Shown: positions 26,164 to 35,131 of the stretch, one piece after another | Layout: every line of letters begins with the position of its first letter | How positions within the stretch are numbered: the stretch's first letter is position 1 | Origin: Chelatococcus sambhunathii | GTDB lineage: Bacteria; Pseudomonadota; Alphaproteobacteria; Rhizobiales; Beijerinckiaceae | Direction of reading: 5' to 3' | DNA length: 64,000 bases | Assembly: GCF_001418005.1 (NCBI RefSeq) | Contig: NZ_LIOL01000009.1 | Location: 93,110 to 157,109 of the forward strand | Notes under the pieces: generated by a model | Told to the model about the DNA's origin: nothing | Databases searched by the model: none | What the model saw: the letters and a program-made list of their open reading frames with translations, nothing else | Translations under genes and position numbers: made by a program

Positions 26164-26214
26164 TGGAGAAGGCGCGGCAGCGCCTGAACGCTACCGCCAG
26201 GGGAGGAAGGGCGT

Positions 26215-27732
26215 TCAGGCGGTCGTCGCCCCGACATCGCGTGACGGCCGCAGGCGCTGGACGATAAGCGACAGGAGCGGCCACACCAGCAGCAGCACGC
26301 CGAGGGCCATGATGGTGGCGACGAGCCCGTTCGACCAGAAGATGGACAGGTCGCCACCCGACATGATCGCCGACTGGCGGAAGGCGTCCTCTGCCTTGTC
26401 GCCCAGCACCATGGCGAGCACCATCGGCGCGATCGGATAGTCGAGCTTCTTGAAGACATAGCCGACGACGCCGAAGATCAGTACCAGCCAGAGGTCGAAA
26501 GAGGCGCCGGCCACCGTATAGGCGCCGCTGACGCAGATGACGAGGATGACCGGCCCGATGATGGCGAAGGGCACCCGCAGGATGGCGGCGAAGAGCGGCA
26601 CGGTGGCGAGCACGAGGACCACGGCGACGACATTGCCGAGATACATTGAGGCAATCAGGCCCCAAACGAAGTCCTTCTGCTCGATGAACAGCATCGGCCC
26701 CGGCGTAAGCCCCCAGATCATCAGGCCGCCCATCATCACGGCAGCGGTGGCCGAGCCGGGGATGCCGAGGGCAAGCATGGGCAGGATGGCGCTGGAGCCG
26801 GCAGCATGGTCCGCGGTCTCGGGCGCGATGACCCCTTCCTCGCGGCCCTTGCCGAAGCCGTCGCGCCGCCGGGCGAAGCGCTTGGCGAGGCCGTAGCTCA
26901 TGAAGGAGGCGGCCGTCGGCCCGCCGGGGGTGATGCCCATCCAACAGCCGATGGCCGCCGAGCGCAGCAGCGTCAACCAGTAGCGCGGCAGGGTCAGCAG
27001 CGTCGCGAAGACCTTGCGCGGTGACACGCGCGCCTTGACCCCATCGAAGCGCAGTCCCTCCTCCATGGTCAGCAGCAACTCGCCGATGCCGAACAGGCCG
27101 ATGACCGCGACGAGGAAGCTGATGCCGCGGATGAGCTCGTCGATGCCATAGGTGAGGCGCAGGCTGCCCGACACCGTGTCCATGCCCACCGCCGTGAAGG
27201 CGAAGCCCAGCATGATCGAGATGACGGTCTTGAAGGGCGAGGACCCGCCGAGGCCGATGAAGGAGGCGAAGGCGAGGAAATAGACGGCGAAGAACTCGGG
27301 CGAGGAGAAGCGCAGGGCGAACTTCGCCACCCAGCTCGACAATACGGTGATGAGCACCACGCCGACGAGCGCGCCGAAGCCGGCGGAGAGGAAGGCATAG
27401 GTCAGCGCTTCCGTAGCGCGCCCTTGCTTCGCCATGGGATGGCCGTCGAAGGTGGTCGCCACCGAGGAGGGTTCGCCCGGTATGTTGAAGAGGATCGACG
27501 TCGTGGAGCCGCCGAACAGCGCACCCCAGTACATGCTCGTCAAGAGGATGATGGCCGAGATCGGATCCATCGAGAAGGTCAGCGGCATCAGGAGCGTGAC
27601 GCCGTTGGGTGCGCCGAGGCCCGGCAGCACGCCGACGAGGATGCCGAGCAGTACGCCGAGCATCATCAGGAGCACGTGATGCATGGTCAGCGCGACGCCG
27701 AAGCCATGCATGAGGGAAGCGATGTTTTCCAC
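26215..27732 (-). CDS. tctA: tripartite tricarboxylate transporter large permease TctA
   Basis: 505 residues with 11-12 membrane helices. The TctA signature is present: GVLPGLGAPNGVTLLMPLTF (near residue 37), YWGALFGGSTTSILFNIPGEP and the second half GITPGGPTAASFMSYG. It imports a carboxylate using a proton or sodium gradient together with TctB and the periplasmic TctC. It is the last gene of the minus-strand operon pdxA-like–tctC–tctB–tctA and lies 51 bases after tctB. Confidence 0.95.
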   Translation of the reverse strand: MENIASLMHGFGVALTMHHVLLMMLGVLLGILVGVLPGLGAPNGVTLLMPLTFSMDPISAIILLTSMYWGALFGGSTTSILFNIPGEPSSVATTFDGHPMAKQGRATEALTYAFLSAGFGALVGVVLITVLSSWVAKFALRFSSPEFFAVYFLAFASFIGLGGSSPFKTVISIMLGFAFTAVGMDTVSGSLRLTYGIDELIRGISFLVAVIGLFGIGELLLTMEEGLRFDGVKARVSPRKVFATLLTLPRYWLTLLRSAAIGCWMGITPGGPTAASFMSYGLAKRFARRRDGFGKGREEGVIAPETADHAAGSSAILPMLALGIPGSATAAVMMGGLMIWGLTPGPMLFIEQKDFVWGLIASMYLGNVVAVVLVLATVPLFAAILRVPFAIIGPVILVICVSGAYTVAGASFDLWLVLIFGVVGYVFKKLDYPIAPMVLAMVLGDKAEDAFRQSAIMSGGDLSIFWSNGLVATIMALGVLLLVWPLLSLIVQRLRPSRDVGATTA

Positions 27733-27783
27733 CCGTTTTCTCCCTGCTGGCCGCTATGCGCGGCTTCTTGGTGCGGTGGTGCG

Positions 27784-28284
27784 TCAGTAGATGCCGAAGA
27801 GGGTTTCGAGCGGCCCCTTGAGCAGCGGCACCTGGAACCAGCGCTCGAACAGCACGAAGAAGAAGCCCGTGATGCCGCCGGCGACGGCGAGCGCGAAGGG
27901 CCAGCGATAGCCGCCCTGGAATATCATGACGCCGGCGAGATAGACGAAGGTGCCGACGTAGAGGCCGAGCACATAGGAGCCAACCGTGAAGGCCGCGAGC
28001 GGCAGGAAGAACGCCATCACCCGCGCAAAGCCCTCGCGCGTGATGAAGGCCTCGCGTGAGCGCCTGTGGTTGAGGAAGGCCTGCCCCAGCACGCCGAGGC
28101 TCGCGGCGATGATGATGAGGCCGACATAGAAGGGGAAATAGCCCGGCTGCGGCCCGCCCTCGTCCCACCCGATCTCGTACTCCAGCGCGCCGAGGACGAC
28201 GACGACGCCGGCGGCGAGCGTGGCGCAGCCGGTCGCGACCTCCATGGCGAAGCGGGAAACGAGGCTTCTTTCGTTCGTCGACAT
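27784..28284 (-). CDS. tctB: tripartite tricarboxylate transporter small permease TctB
   Basis: 166 residues with four membrane helices and the PQPGYFPFYVGLII motif typical of TctB. It partners with TctA. ATG 28284 follows GAGGAGGAG closely. The gap to tctC contains a palindromic repeat (28350-28376). Confidence 0.92.
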   Translation of the reverse strand: MSTNERSLVSRFAMEVATGCATLAAGVVVVLGALEYEIGWDEGGPQPGYFPFYVGLIIIAASLGVLGQAFLNHRRSREAFITREGFARVMAFFLPLAAFTVGSYVLGLYVGTFVYLAGVMIFQGGYRWPFALAVAGGITGFFFVLFERWFQVPLLKGPLETLFGIY

Positions 28285-28349
28285 GGGTCTCCTCCTCGAT
28301 CGGTTCGCCCGCTCTTGTCGTTGTTCATTCGGCGAATGGCGGCAACATT

Positions 28350-28376
28350 TGTCCCTCCCACTCGCGGGGAGGGACA
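28350..28376. repeat. dispersed GC palindrome (copy 1)
   Basis: TGTCCCTCCC (28350-28359) / GGGAGGGACA (28367-28376) with a short loop, in the tctB-tctC gap. Its CCCTC...GAGGG arms resemble those at 35178-35204 and 39663-39698. Confidence 0.6.
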
Positions 28377-28489
28377 CGGGCAAGGGGCAGCATGCAGATG
28401 GCAATACGCTCCCTGACACGCTGCGACCCCCGCGCCAGTCTCCGGCAAGCCCTTGGCCGGCTTGTCGCAGACGAGAGCGTGTCGACGCC

Positions 28490-29488
28490 TCAGTTCACCA
28501 GCCAGCCCTCGGCGGCGATGACGGCGCGGCCTTCATCCTCATTGTTCCTGATGAAGGTCTGGAAGTCTTCGCCGGCGAAGAAACGGTTCGATTGCGACGT
28601 GCGCGTGATGTACTCCTGCCATTCCGGCTTCTCGCGCACCTGCTTCAGGAGGTCGACGTAGAAGGCGACGGCCTCCTGCGGCACGTCGCCGGGCAGGAAG
28701 ACGGTCCGCGGCATCTGGTAGTGCTCGAGCGGCACCCCGGCCTCCTTGCAGGTCGGGATATCTGCCCAGCCCTTGCCGTCCACCACCGGCTCGCCCTTGG
28801 CCATCCGGTCGGGCGCGAAGACGCAAAGCGGGCGCACGCCGCCGGCCTTCCACTGACCGAGGTTCTCCGCGGGGTTGTTCGTATTGGCGTCGACATGGCC
28901 GCCGGCCAGCTGGGTCGCCGCCTCGCCGCCGCTCTTGAAGGGCACGTAGGTCACCTTGATGCCGGCGGCCTTCTCGATCTGCTTGACGAGGATGTGATCC
29001 GTGTCCTTCGACTGGCTGCCGCCGATCTTCATCTTGCCCGGCGCGGCCTTGGCCGCCTCGATGAAGCTCTTGGCGTCCTGGTGAGGGGAATCTCCCGGCA
29101 CCCAGAGCAGGAATTCGTCGACCGCCATCGCCGCGACCGGGGTCAGGTCGTCTGGCTTGAAGGCGAGCTTGGCGACGAGGGGCAGCAGCCACTCGTTGTT
29201 GGTGGCGAAGATGACCTTGTGCGGCTCTCCTGCCGCCGTCTTGCCGTAGACGAAGCCTTCGGCGCCGCTGCCGCCGCCCTTGTTGACGACGACGACCGGC
29301 TGGTCGAGCAGGTTGTGCTTGGTGATGATGGCCTGCACGGTGCGGGCGAACTGGTCCGTGCCGCCACCGGGGCCCGACGTGACCACGAACTCGACCGGCT
29401 TCGAGGGCTTCCAGGCGGCCTCGGCCGCCGAGATGCCCAGTGCCGCGACGAGCGCGGTTGCCGCCATCAGTGCTTTCTTCATCATCAT
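28490..29488 (-). CDS. tctC: TctC-family periplasmic solute-binding protein
   Basis: 332 residues. The signal peptide is MMMKKALMAATALVAALG... cleaved near SAAEA (res 18-22). The mature protein has a type II binding-protein fold with the TTT-family motif FVVTSGPGGGTDQFAR (~33-48), which normally contacts the ligand carboxylate. It is the substrate-recognition component for TctAB. GGAGG sits close to the first of three ATGs (29488), which I take as the start. The pdxA-like gene precedes it by 49 bases. Confidence 0.95.
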   Translation of the reverse strand: MMMKKALMAATALVAALGISAAEAAWKPSKPVEFVVTSGPGGGTDQFARTVQAIITKHNLLDQPVVVVNKGGGSGAEGFVYGKTAAGEPHKVIFATNNEWLLPLVAKLAFKPDDLTPVAAMAVDEFLLWVPGDSPHQDAKSFIEAAKAAPGKMKIGGSQSKDTDHILVKQIEKAAGIKVTYVPFKSGGEAATQLAGGHVDANTNNPAENLGQWKAGGVRPLCVFAPDRMAKGEPVVDGKGWADIPTCKEAGVPLEHYQMPRTVFLPGDVPQEAVAFYVDLLKQVREKPEWQEYITRTSQSNRFFAGEDFQTFIRNNEDEGRAVIAAEGWLVN

Positions 29489-29537
29489 CGTTTCCTCCAG
29501 TTTCCTCTTCCCTGCCGCCACGGACCGGGCGGATTGT

Positions 29538-30608
29538 TCAGCCGGCGGCCGTGCGGGCTTCCGGTTCGTGCGCCGCAAGCCTCTTGCCGGCCATTTTTGC
29601 GGCGAGCGCGAATGCGGCGTGTGTTGCGCCGATGTTTGCGATGCCCTTTCCGGCGATGTCGTATGCCGTCCCGTGGGCGGGGGTGAGCACGGGGACAGGG
29701 AAGCCGGCGAGCAGGGTGACACCGCGGTCGAAGCCCATGAGCTTCATGGCGATCTGACCCTGGTCGTGGTACATGGTCAGCACGGCGTCGAACGCGCCGG
29801 CCCTGGCGCGCAGGAAGACGGTATCGGACGGAAACGGTCCATCGGCGGCGATGCCGCGGGCCTTGGCCTCCGTGATCGCCGGTGCGATCACCTCGATCTC
29901 CTCGCGGCCGAAGTTGCCGCCGTCGCCCGCATGCGGGTTGAGTCCCGCCACCGCGATGCGCGGGCGTACGAACCCAGCCTGGCGCATGGCGTCGTCGGCG
30001 AGGGCGAGGCCATCGCGCACGGCCTCGCGCGTGATCAGGCCGGCGACATCCTTCAGCGGCACGTGCGAGGTGACGCGCGCATTCCACAGGCCCTCGAGAA
30101 TGTTGAACTCGCTCGCTGGACCGTCTTCCCCCATCTCCTCCTTGAGGAACGTGATCTCGTCCTCGTAGGTGGGGTGGGCGAGGCGCATGGCCGCCTTGTT
30201 GAAGGGGGTGAAGGCGACTGCCTGGGCATGGCCGGCCATGGCGTAGTCCAGGGCGGCGCGGAAATTGGCGACGGCGAAGGCGCCTCCTGCGCGGCTCACC
30301 TCCCCTGGGCGAATGGTGGCTGGGTCGAGATGGCCAAGGTCCACAAGGATCGGGCGGGTCTCGTCCGCGGAGGCCTCGGCCGGATCGCCAACGACGGCGA
30401 TCTCGGGAGAAACGCCCGCGACGGCGGCGCCGGCGGCAAGGACGCGCCGGTCGCCGAAGACGACGAGCCGGGCGGCGGCGCGCAGATCGTCGAGGCCGAG
30501 GGCCTTGGCCATGAGTTCCGGGCTGATGCCGGCGGGATCACCCATGGCGAGTGCGATCGTTGGGGTGACGGTCGGCTGGGGAGCAGAATTGAGCGGCCTG
30601 AGAGCCAC
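29538..30608 (-). CDS. PdxA-like 4-phospho-hydroxyacid dehydrogenase, substrate unknown
   Basis: 356 residues. All three PdxA metal ligands are present: H182 (TSHVPL), H226 (NPHAGDGG) and H281 (YHDQGQ). The substrate-binding GHTEFL motif of canonical PdxA is missing; in its place is YEDEITFLK (~148-156). This suggests a substrate other than 4-hydroxythreonine-phosphate, for example a PdxA2-type phospho-tetronate or an unphosphorylated dihydrodiol or oxo-acid. No kinase gene is nearby. Start GTG 30608 is preceded by GAGGAGG. It is first in the operon with tctCBA, so it likely acts on the imported compound or its product. Confidence 0.88.
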   Translation of the reverse strand: MALRPLNSAPQPTVTPTIALAMGDPAGISPELMAKALGLDDLRAAARLVVFGDRRVLAAGAAVAGVSPEIAVVGDPAEASADETRPILVDLGHLDPATIRPGEVSRAGGAFAVANFRAALDYAMAGHAQAVAFTPFNKAAMRLAHPTYEDEITFLKEEMGEDGPASEFNILEGLWNARVTSHVPLKDVAGLITREAVRDGLALADDAMRQAGFVRPRIAVAGLNPHAGDGGNFGREEIEVIAPAITEAKARGIAADGPFPSDTVFLRARAGAFDAVLTMYHDQGQIAMKLMGFDRGVTLLAGFPVPVLTPAHGTAYDIAGKGIANIGATHAAFALAAKMAGKRLAAHEPEARTAAG

Positions 30609-30937
30609 GGTGCGGACCTCCTCGAGATGACTTGGGGAGGCTAGAGGGGTGCAATGCTGTCGTCAAGTATGCTGTATACAGAATGCCATCCTACAGCGTT
30701 CAATTGACCGGCGCCCCGACCACAGGCATCATGACCCTTGATGCGCAAAGGATTCGCCGAGGGAGTCGAAGGGTTTGCCAAGGGAGCGTCGGCGGGACAG
30801 CGGAAGAGGTCACGGCTGACCAGGCCCGACCCTTCGCCCGCCGATCCCTTCCGCCCCAGGGAGACCGGACAAGATCCCTTGGCGATCCAAGGCGCTCCTA
30901 TTCCGAGCCGAACACGAGGCCCAGGTCACAGGTGAGC
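30609..30937. other. 329-base divergent regulatory region
   Basis: It separates the pdxA-like operon (minus) from the second GntR gene (plus). It holds the palindrome CTGTATACAG (30672-30681) and no convincing gene; the in-frame upstream extension of the GntR gene lacks similarity to the family. Confidence 0.6.
30672..30681. promoter_or_regulatory. candidate FCD-GntR operator
   Basis: Perfect palindrome CTGTATACAG, a common operator core for FCD/VanR-type GntR proteins (xTGTATACAx). It is 64 bases upstream of the pdxA-like start. Confidence 0.65.
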
Positions 30938-31642
30938 ATGACAGACGAGACCATCGCCCCGTCGGCGGACAGGCCCGAGGCGGCCTCCGATGAGGCTCGC
31001 CCCATCGCCCGGCGCACGCTGCACGACGAGGTCGTCATCCGCATTCGCGACATGATCACCGAGGGCCAGCTGGCGCCGGGCACGCGCGTCCACGAGGGCC
31101 AGCTCGGCGCGGCGCTCGGCATTTCGCGCACGCCCCTGCGCGAGGCGCTGAAGTTCCTGGCGCGCGAGGGGCTGATCGAATTGGTGCCGAGCCGCGGCGC
31201 CATCGTGCGCCGCTTCTCGCCGAAGGACGTCTACGACATGCTGAGCGTACTGGCGACGCTGGAGGCCGAGGCCGGGCGCCTCGCCTGCGCCAACGCCAGC
31301 GACGCCGACATCGCCGCGGTCGCCGGCCTGCATGCGCGCATGATGGCCTTTTACGAAAGCCGCAACCGGCTTGAGTACTTCAAGCTCAACCAAGCCATCC
31401 ACACGGCCATCGTGCGCCTTTCGGGCAATGCGGTGCTCGCCGATATCCACGAGACGCTGCAGTCGCGCCTCAAGCGCATCCGCTTCCTCGGCAACCAGGA
31501 GCCGCCTAAGTGGGACGAGGCCGTCTCTGAGCATGAGGAGATGATCGCGGCCCTCACCGCCCGCGACCCCGACCGCCTCGCCATAATCCTCGCCAATCAC
31601 ATGCGAAACAGCTGGGAACGCGTCAGGGAGACGCTCCCATAG
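30938..31642 (+). CDS. GntR-family (FCD) regulator, cluster regulator 2
   Basis: 234 residues. wHTH at ~25-90 (LGISRTPLREALKFLAREGLIEL) and an FCD domain with metal/ligand residues (LNQAIHTAI, SEHEEMIAAL). It is related to regulator 1 but clearly distinct. ATG 30938 follows AGGTGA. It is divergent from the pdxA-like–tctCBA operon and probably its repressor through the palindrome at 30672. It is convergent with mtaB. Confidence 0.93.
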   Translation: MTDETIAPSADRPEAASDEARPIARRTLHDEVVIRIRDMITEGQLAPGTRVHEGQLGAALGISRTPLREALKFLAREGLIELVPSRGAIVRRFSPKDVYDMLSVLATLEAEAGRLACANASDADIAAVAGLHARMMAFYESRNRLEYFKLNQAIHTAIVRLSGNAVLADIHETLQSRLKRIRFLGNQEPPKWDEAVSEHEEMIAALTARDPDRLAIILANHMRNSWERVRETLP

Positions 31643-31645
31643 ACC

Positions 31646-32884
31646 TCAGGCGGCGATCAGCGCTTCCCCATCGTGGCGCGCGATGGCGACGTCGACGACA
31701 GCGCCGACGGAGAGGCCGGGCGGCAGGCGCACCAGCGCGAAGCCCTCCGTATGGCCGACGTCGCCCCGCTCGACGAGGACACTCTGGCGGGTGCCGACCT
31801 GGGTGGCCAGAAACCGCCGGCGGGCCTCTGCGCCGACGGCGCGCAGGCGCCCGGCGCGCTCCTTCACCACTTCGCGCGGCAATTGCGGCATGCGCGCCGC
31901 CGGCGTGCCGGGCCGCGGCGAGAAGGGGAAGACATGGAGGTGCGTCAGCCCGCATTCGCCGACGATGGCGAGCGAGCGCGCGAACATCTCCTCCGTCTCG
32001 GTCGGAAAGCCGGCGATGATGTCGGCGCCGAAGACGATGTCGGGCCGTGCCCGCCGCACGCTTTCGCAGAAGCGGATGGCGTCCTCGCGCAGGTGCCGGC
32101 GCTTCATGCGCTTCAGGATGATGTCGTCGCCGGCCTGCAGTGACAGGTGCAGATGCGGCATCAGCCGCCGCTCGCCGGCGATGGCGGCGAGGAGCTCCTC
32201 GTCCGCCTCGACGGAATCGATGGACGACAGACGCAGCCGCGGCAGGTCCGGCACGTGCCTGAGGATCTGGCCGACGAGCCGGCCGAGCGGCGGCGCGCCC
32301 GGCAGGTCGCGACCATAGGCCGTGAGATCGACGCCGGTCAGCACCACCTCGCGATAGCCGTTGTCGACGAGGCGTTTGACAGCCTCGACCACTGCGCCCA
32401 TCGGCACCGAGCGGGAGTTGCCGCGCCCGTACGGGATGATGCAGAACGTGCAGCGGTGGTCGCAGCCGTTCTGCACCTGCAGGAAGGCACGTGCATGGCC
32501 GTCGAAGCCGTCGACGAGATGCGTCGCCGTCTCGCGCACCGTCATGATGTCGCCGACGGCCGCCTTCTCGCCGGCGGCGAGCCCGCGCCAGCTCGCCGCC
32601 TCGAGCTTCTCGGCATTGCCGAGAACCTTCGCGACCTCGGGCATCGTCGTGAAGCTCGCCGGGTCGACCTGTGCCGCGCAGCCGGTGACGACGATCGAGG
32701 CGTCGGGCCGCTCACGCTTGAGGCGGCGGATGGTCTGGCGCGCCTGGCGCACCGCCTCGCTGGTGACGGCGCAGGTGTTGACGACGACGAGTTCGTCGTG
32801 CCCCGCCGCCTCGGCGTGGCGCTTCATGACCTGCGACTCGACGATGTTGAGCCGGCAGCCGAAGGTGACAACCTCGACGCCCAT
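31646..32884 (-). CDS. mtaB: tRNA (N6-threonylcarbamoyladenosine-37) C2-methylthiotransferase MtaB
   Basis: 412 residues. It is a radical-SAM enzyme that converts t6A37 to ms2t6A37 in tRNAs reading ANN codons. N-terminal UPF0004 cluster ligands C10, C38 and C69, and radical-SAM ligands C141, C145 and C148 (CDHRCTFC), are present. The C-terminal TRAM-like domain is recognisable. The start ATG overlaps the dapF stop (TGATG), so translation is coupled. GntR regulator 2 lies convergent, 3 bases away. Confidence 0.95.
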   Translation of the reverse strand: MGVEVVTFGCRLNIVESQVMKRHAEAAGHDELVVVNTCAVTSEAVRQARQTIRRLKRERPDASIVVTGCAAQVDPASFTTMPEVAKVLGNAEKLEAASWRGLAAGEKAAVGDIMTVRETATHLVDGFDGHARAFLQVQNGCDHRCTFCIIPYGRGNSRSVPMGAVVEAVKRLVDNGYREVVLTGVDLTAYGRDLPGAPPLGRLVGQILRHVPDLPRLRLSSIDSVEADEELLAAIAGERRLMPHLHLSLQAGDDIILKRMKRRHLREDAIRFCESVRRARPDIVFGADIIAGFPTETEEMFARSLAIVGECGLTHLHVFPFSPRPGTPAARMPQLPREVVKERAGRLRAVGAEARRRFLATQVGTRQSVLVERGDVGHTEGFALVRLPPGLSVGAVVDVAIARHDGEALIAA

Positions 32885-33753
32885 CAGGCCGTTTCCGCAA
32901 AGAGCTCCGCGGCGAACCGGCCTTCGTGCTCCAATTCGACCGGCCCCGTCATCATGACGTGGCCGTCGCTCTCGCGCCAATCGATGAAGAGGTCACCGCC
33001 CGGCAGGGTGATGCGCACCTTGCGACCGGCGAGGCCCTTGCGCGCGGCCGCGACGGCGACGGCGCAGGCGGCCGAGCCGCAGGCGCGCGTCAGGCCGGCG
33101 CCGCGCTCCCACACCTTGACGACCACGTGCTCCCGGCTCTTCACCGCGGCGAGCGAGATGTTCGCCTTCTCGGGGAAGATCGGATGGTTCTCGAGGAGCG
33201 GCCCGAGGCGGGCGAGGTCGTGGGCCTCGACATCCTCCACCCAGAAGATGGCGTGCGGGTTGCCCATGCTGACCACCGAGGGCGAGTGCAGCGCCGGCGC
33301 GTCGATCGGGCCCATCTGCAGTTCGATGGCGCGCGTGTCGCGGAACTCCTCCGCGAGCGGGATCTCGTCCCACCGCAGGCGGGGCGCGCCCATGTCGATG
33401 GTGAAGAGCCATTCACCCTCGCGCCGGCAGGCGAGCAGCCCGGCCTCGGTCTCGAGCAGGAGTTCGTCGCGCGCTCCGTCCCGCGTCAGTGCCCAGGCGA
33501 CGCAGCGCGTGCCGTTGCCGCAGGAGGCGGAGAGCGAGCCATCCACGTTGTAGATCAGCATGAAGGCGTGGGTGCCGGGCGTGCGCGGGTCGTTGAGCAC
33601 CATCAGCTGGTCGAAATGCGAGGCGGGATCGGCCGCGATGGCGCGCGCCTCGGCGGGCGTGACGACGTGCCGCTGCCCGCGCAGGTCGAGCACGACGATC
33701 TCGTTGCCGAGGCCGTTCATCTTGAGAAAGGGGTGTCCGATCAGCGCGTTCAT
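32884..33753 (-). CDS. dapF: diaminopimelate epimerase
   Basis: 289 residues. It interconverts L,L- and meso-diaminopimelate for lysine and peptidoglycan synthesis. The two catalytic cysteines are in [10 protein letters not shown] (C78) and TRACGSAAC (~C226). It opens with [23 protein letters not shown], typical of the family. The preferred start is ATG 33753. It is co-transcribed with mtaB, a conserved Hyphomicrobiales arrangement. Confidence 0.96.
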   Translation of the reverse strand: MNALIGHPFLKMNGLGNEIVVLDLRGQRHVVTPAEARAIAADPASHFDQLMVLNDPRTPGTHAFMLIYNVDGSLSASCGNGTRCVAWALTRDGARDELLLETEAGLLACRREGEWLFTIDMGAPRLRWDEIPLAEEFRDTRAIELQMGPIDAPALHSPSVVSMGNPHAIFWVEDVEAHDLARLGPLLENHPIFPEKANISLAAVKSREHVVVKVWERGAGLTRACGSAACAVAVAAARKGLAGRKVRITLPGGDLFIDWRESDGHVMMTGPVELEHEGRFAAELFAETA

Positions 33754-33926
33754 CGTATTGTCCGGCGGCCGGGCCGCGAAATTCCTCCGGTATATGGGCC
33801 ATGTCGCGCAAAAGCGCGAGTCCCTTCCGCAACGGCGCGTCTCGCGGCCTCGCCCAAAGCCGCCTATGGTCGGGGAGACTGGGCAGGGCGATTCGCGGGT
33901 TTGCGCGAAACGGTTGGGTGCAGCAG

Positions 33927-34766
33927 ATGACGACGGCTTCGTGGCCCTTGATCGGTGCGGCTCGCGGCGGGATCTGCGCTGCCGCTTGCGCTCTCGTCTT
34001 CGTGCTCGCGGGACCGGCGGCAGCCGCACCGGCGCCGGCCGATGCCCCGGCTGTTGGCGCTGCTTCGGCCGCTCCCGCCGAAGCCGTTCCGCCGGCGGAC
34101 GCTCCGCCCCCGCCGCCGAGCCTGTCGACACCCGCGCAGCCGACGCTCGTGCCGCCGCCGGCCAATGCCGGCGACGTCGACGAGGTGGTGCTGCCGGAGA
34201 AGTTGGCCGCCATCGCGGGCGGACGGGCGCAATGGGACGATATCGTCAGGACCCTTAAGGACGCTTTCGGCAAGCTGCGCAACTTTCTCGACGGTGCCGG
34301 TGTCAAGATCGCGGGCCGCCCCGTGGTGCTCTTCCTCGAGACCGACGACACCGGGTTCCGCTACGACGCGCTGCTGCCGGTCGAGACGGCCCCGGCTGCG
34401 GGCGCAGCCCCGCCGCCGCAAGGCATCCGCTTCGGCACGACGCCATCGGGCAAGGCCCTGCGCTTCGTGCACAAGGGCCCTTACGACGAGATCGATTCCA
34501 CCTACGAGGCGATCACCGCCTATCTCGACGCCAAGGCCATCACGGTCCGCGACATGTTCATCGAGGAATATGCGACGGACCTGACGAGCGGCGACAATGC
34601 CGGCCTCGAGGTCTACATCTACGTTCAGCCGGTCGAGGCGGGCGCGCCTCCGCCCGCCGCCCCTCCTGGCAGCGCGCCGCCGCCGGCCTCCGCGCCCCCG
34701 CCCGCCACGCCGGCAGAGCCAGGTACAGACGCCCCGAAGACACCAGAAGCGGGAGCCCCGCAATGA
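33927..34766 (+). CDS. exported GyrI-like (effector-binding) domain protein with Pro/Ala-rich tails
   Basis: 279 residues. The signal peptide (res 1-~33, hydrophobic core [20 protein letters not shown]) is followed by a Pro/Ala-rich segment (~35-82), a central domain (~85-245) with the sequence [26 protein letters not shown] typical of GyrI/SOUL-like effector-binding folds, and a final Pro/Ala tail. It should act in the periplasm. The next gene (DUF488) starts inside its stop codon. No partner is evident; small-molecule binding is inferred from the fold only. Confidence 0.75.
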   Translation: MTTASWPLIGAARGGICAAACALVFVLAGPAAAAPAPADAPAVGAASAAPAEAVPPADAPPPPPSLSTPAQPTLVPPPANAGDVDEVVLPEKLAAIAGGRAQWDDIVRTLKDAFGKLRNFLDGAGVKIAGRPVVLFLETDDTGFRYDALLPVETAPAAGAAPPPQGIRFGTTPSGKALRFVHKGPYDEIDSTYEAITAYLDAKAITVRDMFIEEYATDLTSGDNAGLEVYIYVQPVEAGAPPPAAPPGSAPPPASAPPPATPAEPGTDAPKTPEAGAPQ

Positions 34767-35131
34767 GCGAGATCGCGGTCAAGCGCGTCTACGATCCGCC
34801 GGAGAAGGGGGACGGCAAGCGCATCCTGGTGGACCGGCTGTGGCCGCGCGGCATCGCCAAGGAGACGGCGCCGTGGGATCTGTGGCTGAAGGAGGTCGCG
34901 CCCTCGCCGGACCTGCGCAAGTGGTTCGGCCACGAACCGGCGAAGTGGGGGGAATTCCAGGCCCGTTACCGCGCGGAGCTCGAGGCGGCGCAGAGCGATG
35001 CCAAGGCAGGTCTTGCGATGCTGCGGGCCGAGGCAAAGAAGGGCAAGATCACGCTGCTGTCGGCCGCTCGCAACCGTGAACAGAACAGTGCCGTGCTGCT
35101 AAGGGCATTTTTGCTGGGGCGGCAGGAATAG
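34763..35131 (+). CDS. DUF488 family protein
   Basis: 122 residues. The family pattern is clear: VKRVYDPPEKGDGKRILVDRLWPRG (5-29) and the C-terminal ITLLSAARNREQNSAVLL. It is cytoplasmic; function is unknown, and family members are sometimes linked to metal or oxidative stress responses. It overlaps the upstream stop by an ATGA and so is translationally coupled to the exported protein. Confidence 0.9.
   Translation: MSEIAVKRVYDPPEKGDGKRILVDRLWPRGIAKETAPWDLWLKEVAPSPDLRKWFGHEPAKWGEFQARYRAELEAAQSDAKAGLAMLRAEAKKGKITLLSAARNREQNSAVLLRAFLLGRQE

Noticed and set aside
30632..30937. N-terminal extension of GntR regulator 2
   Set aside because: The in-frame extension upstream of ATG 30938 has no family similarity and crosses the palindromic promoter region.
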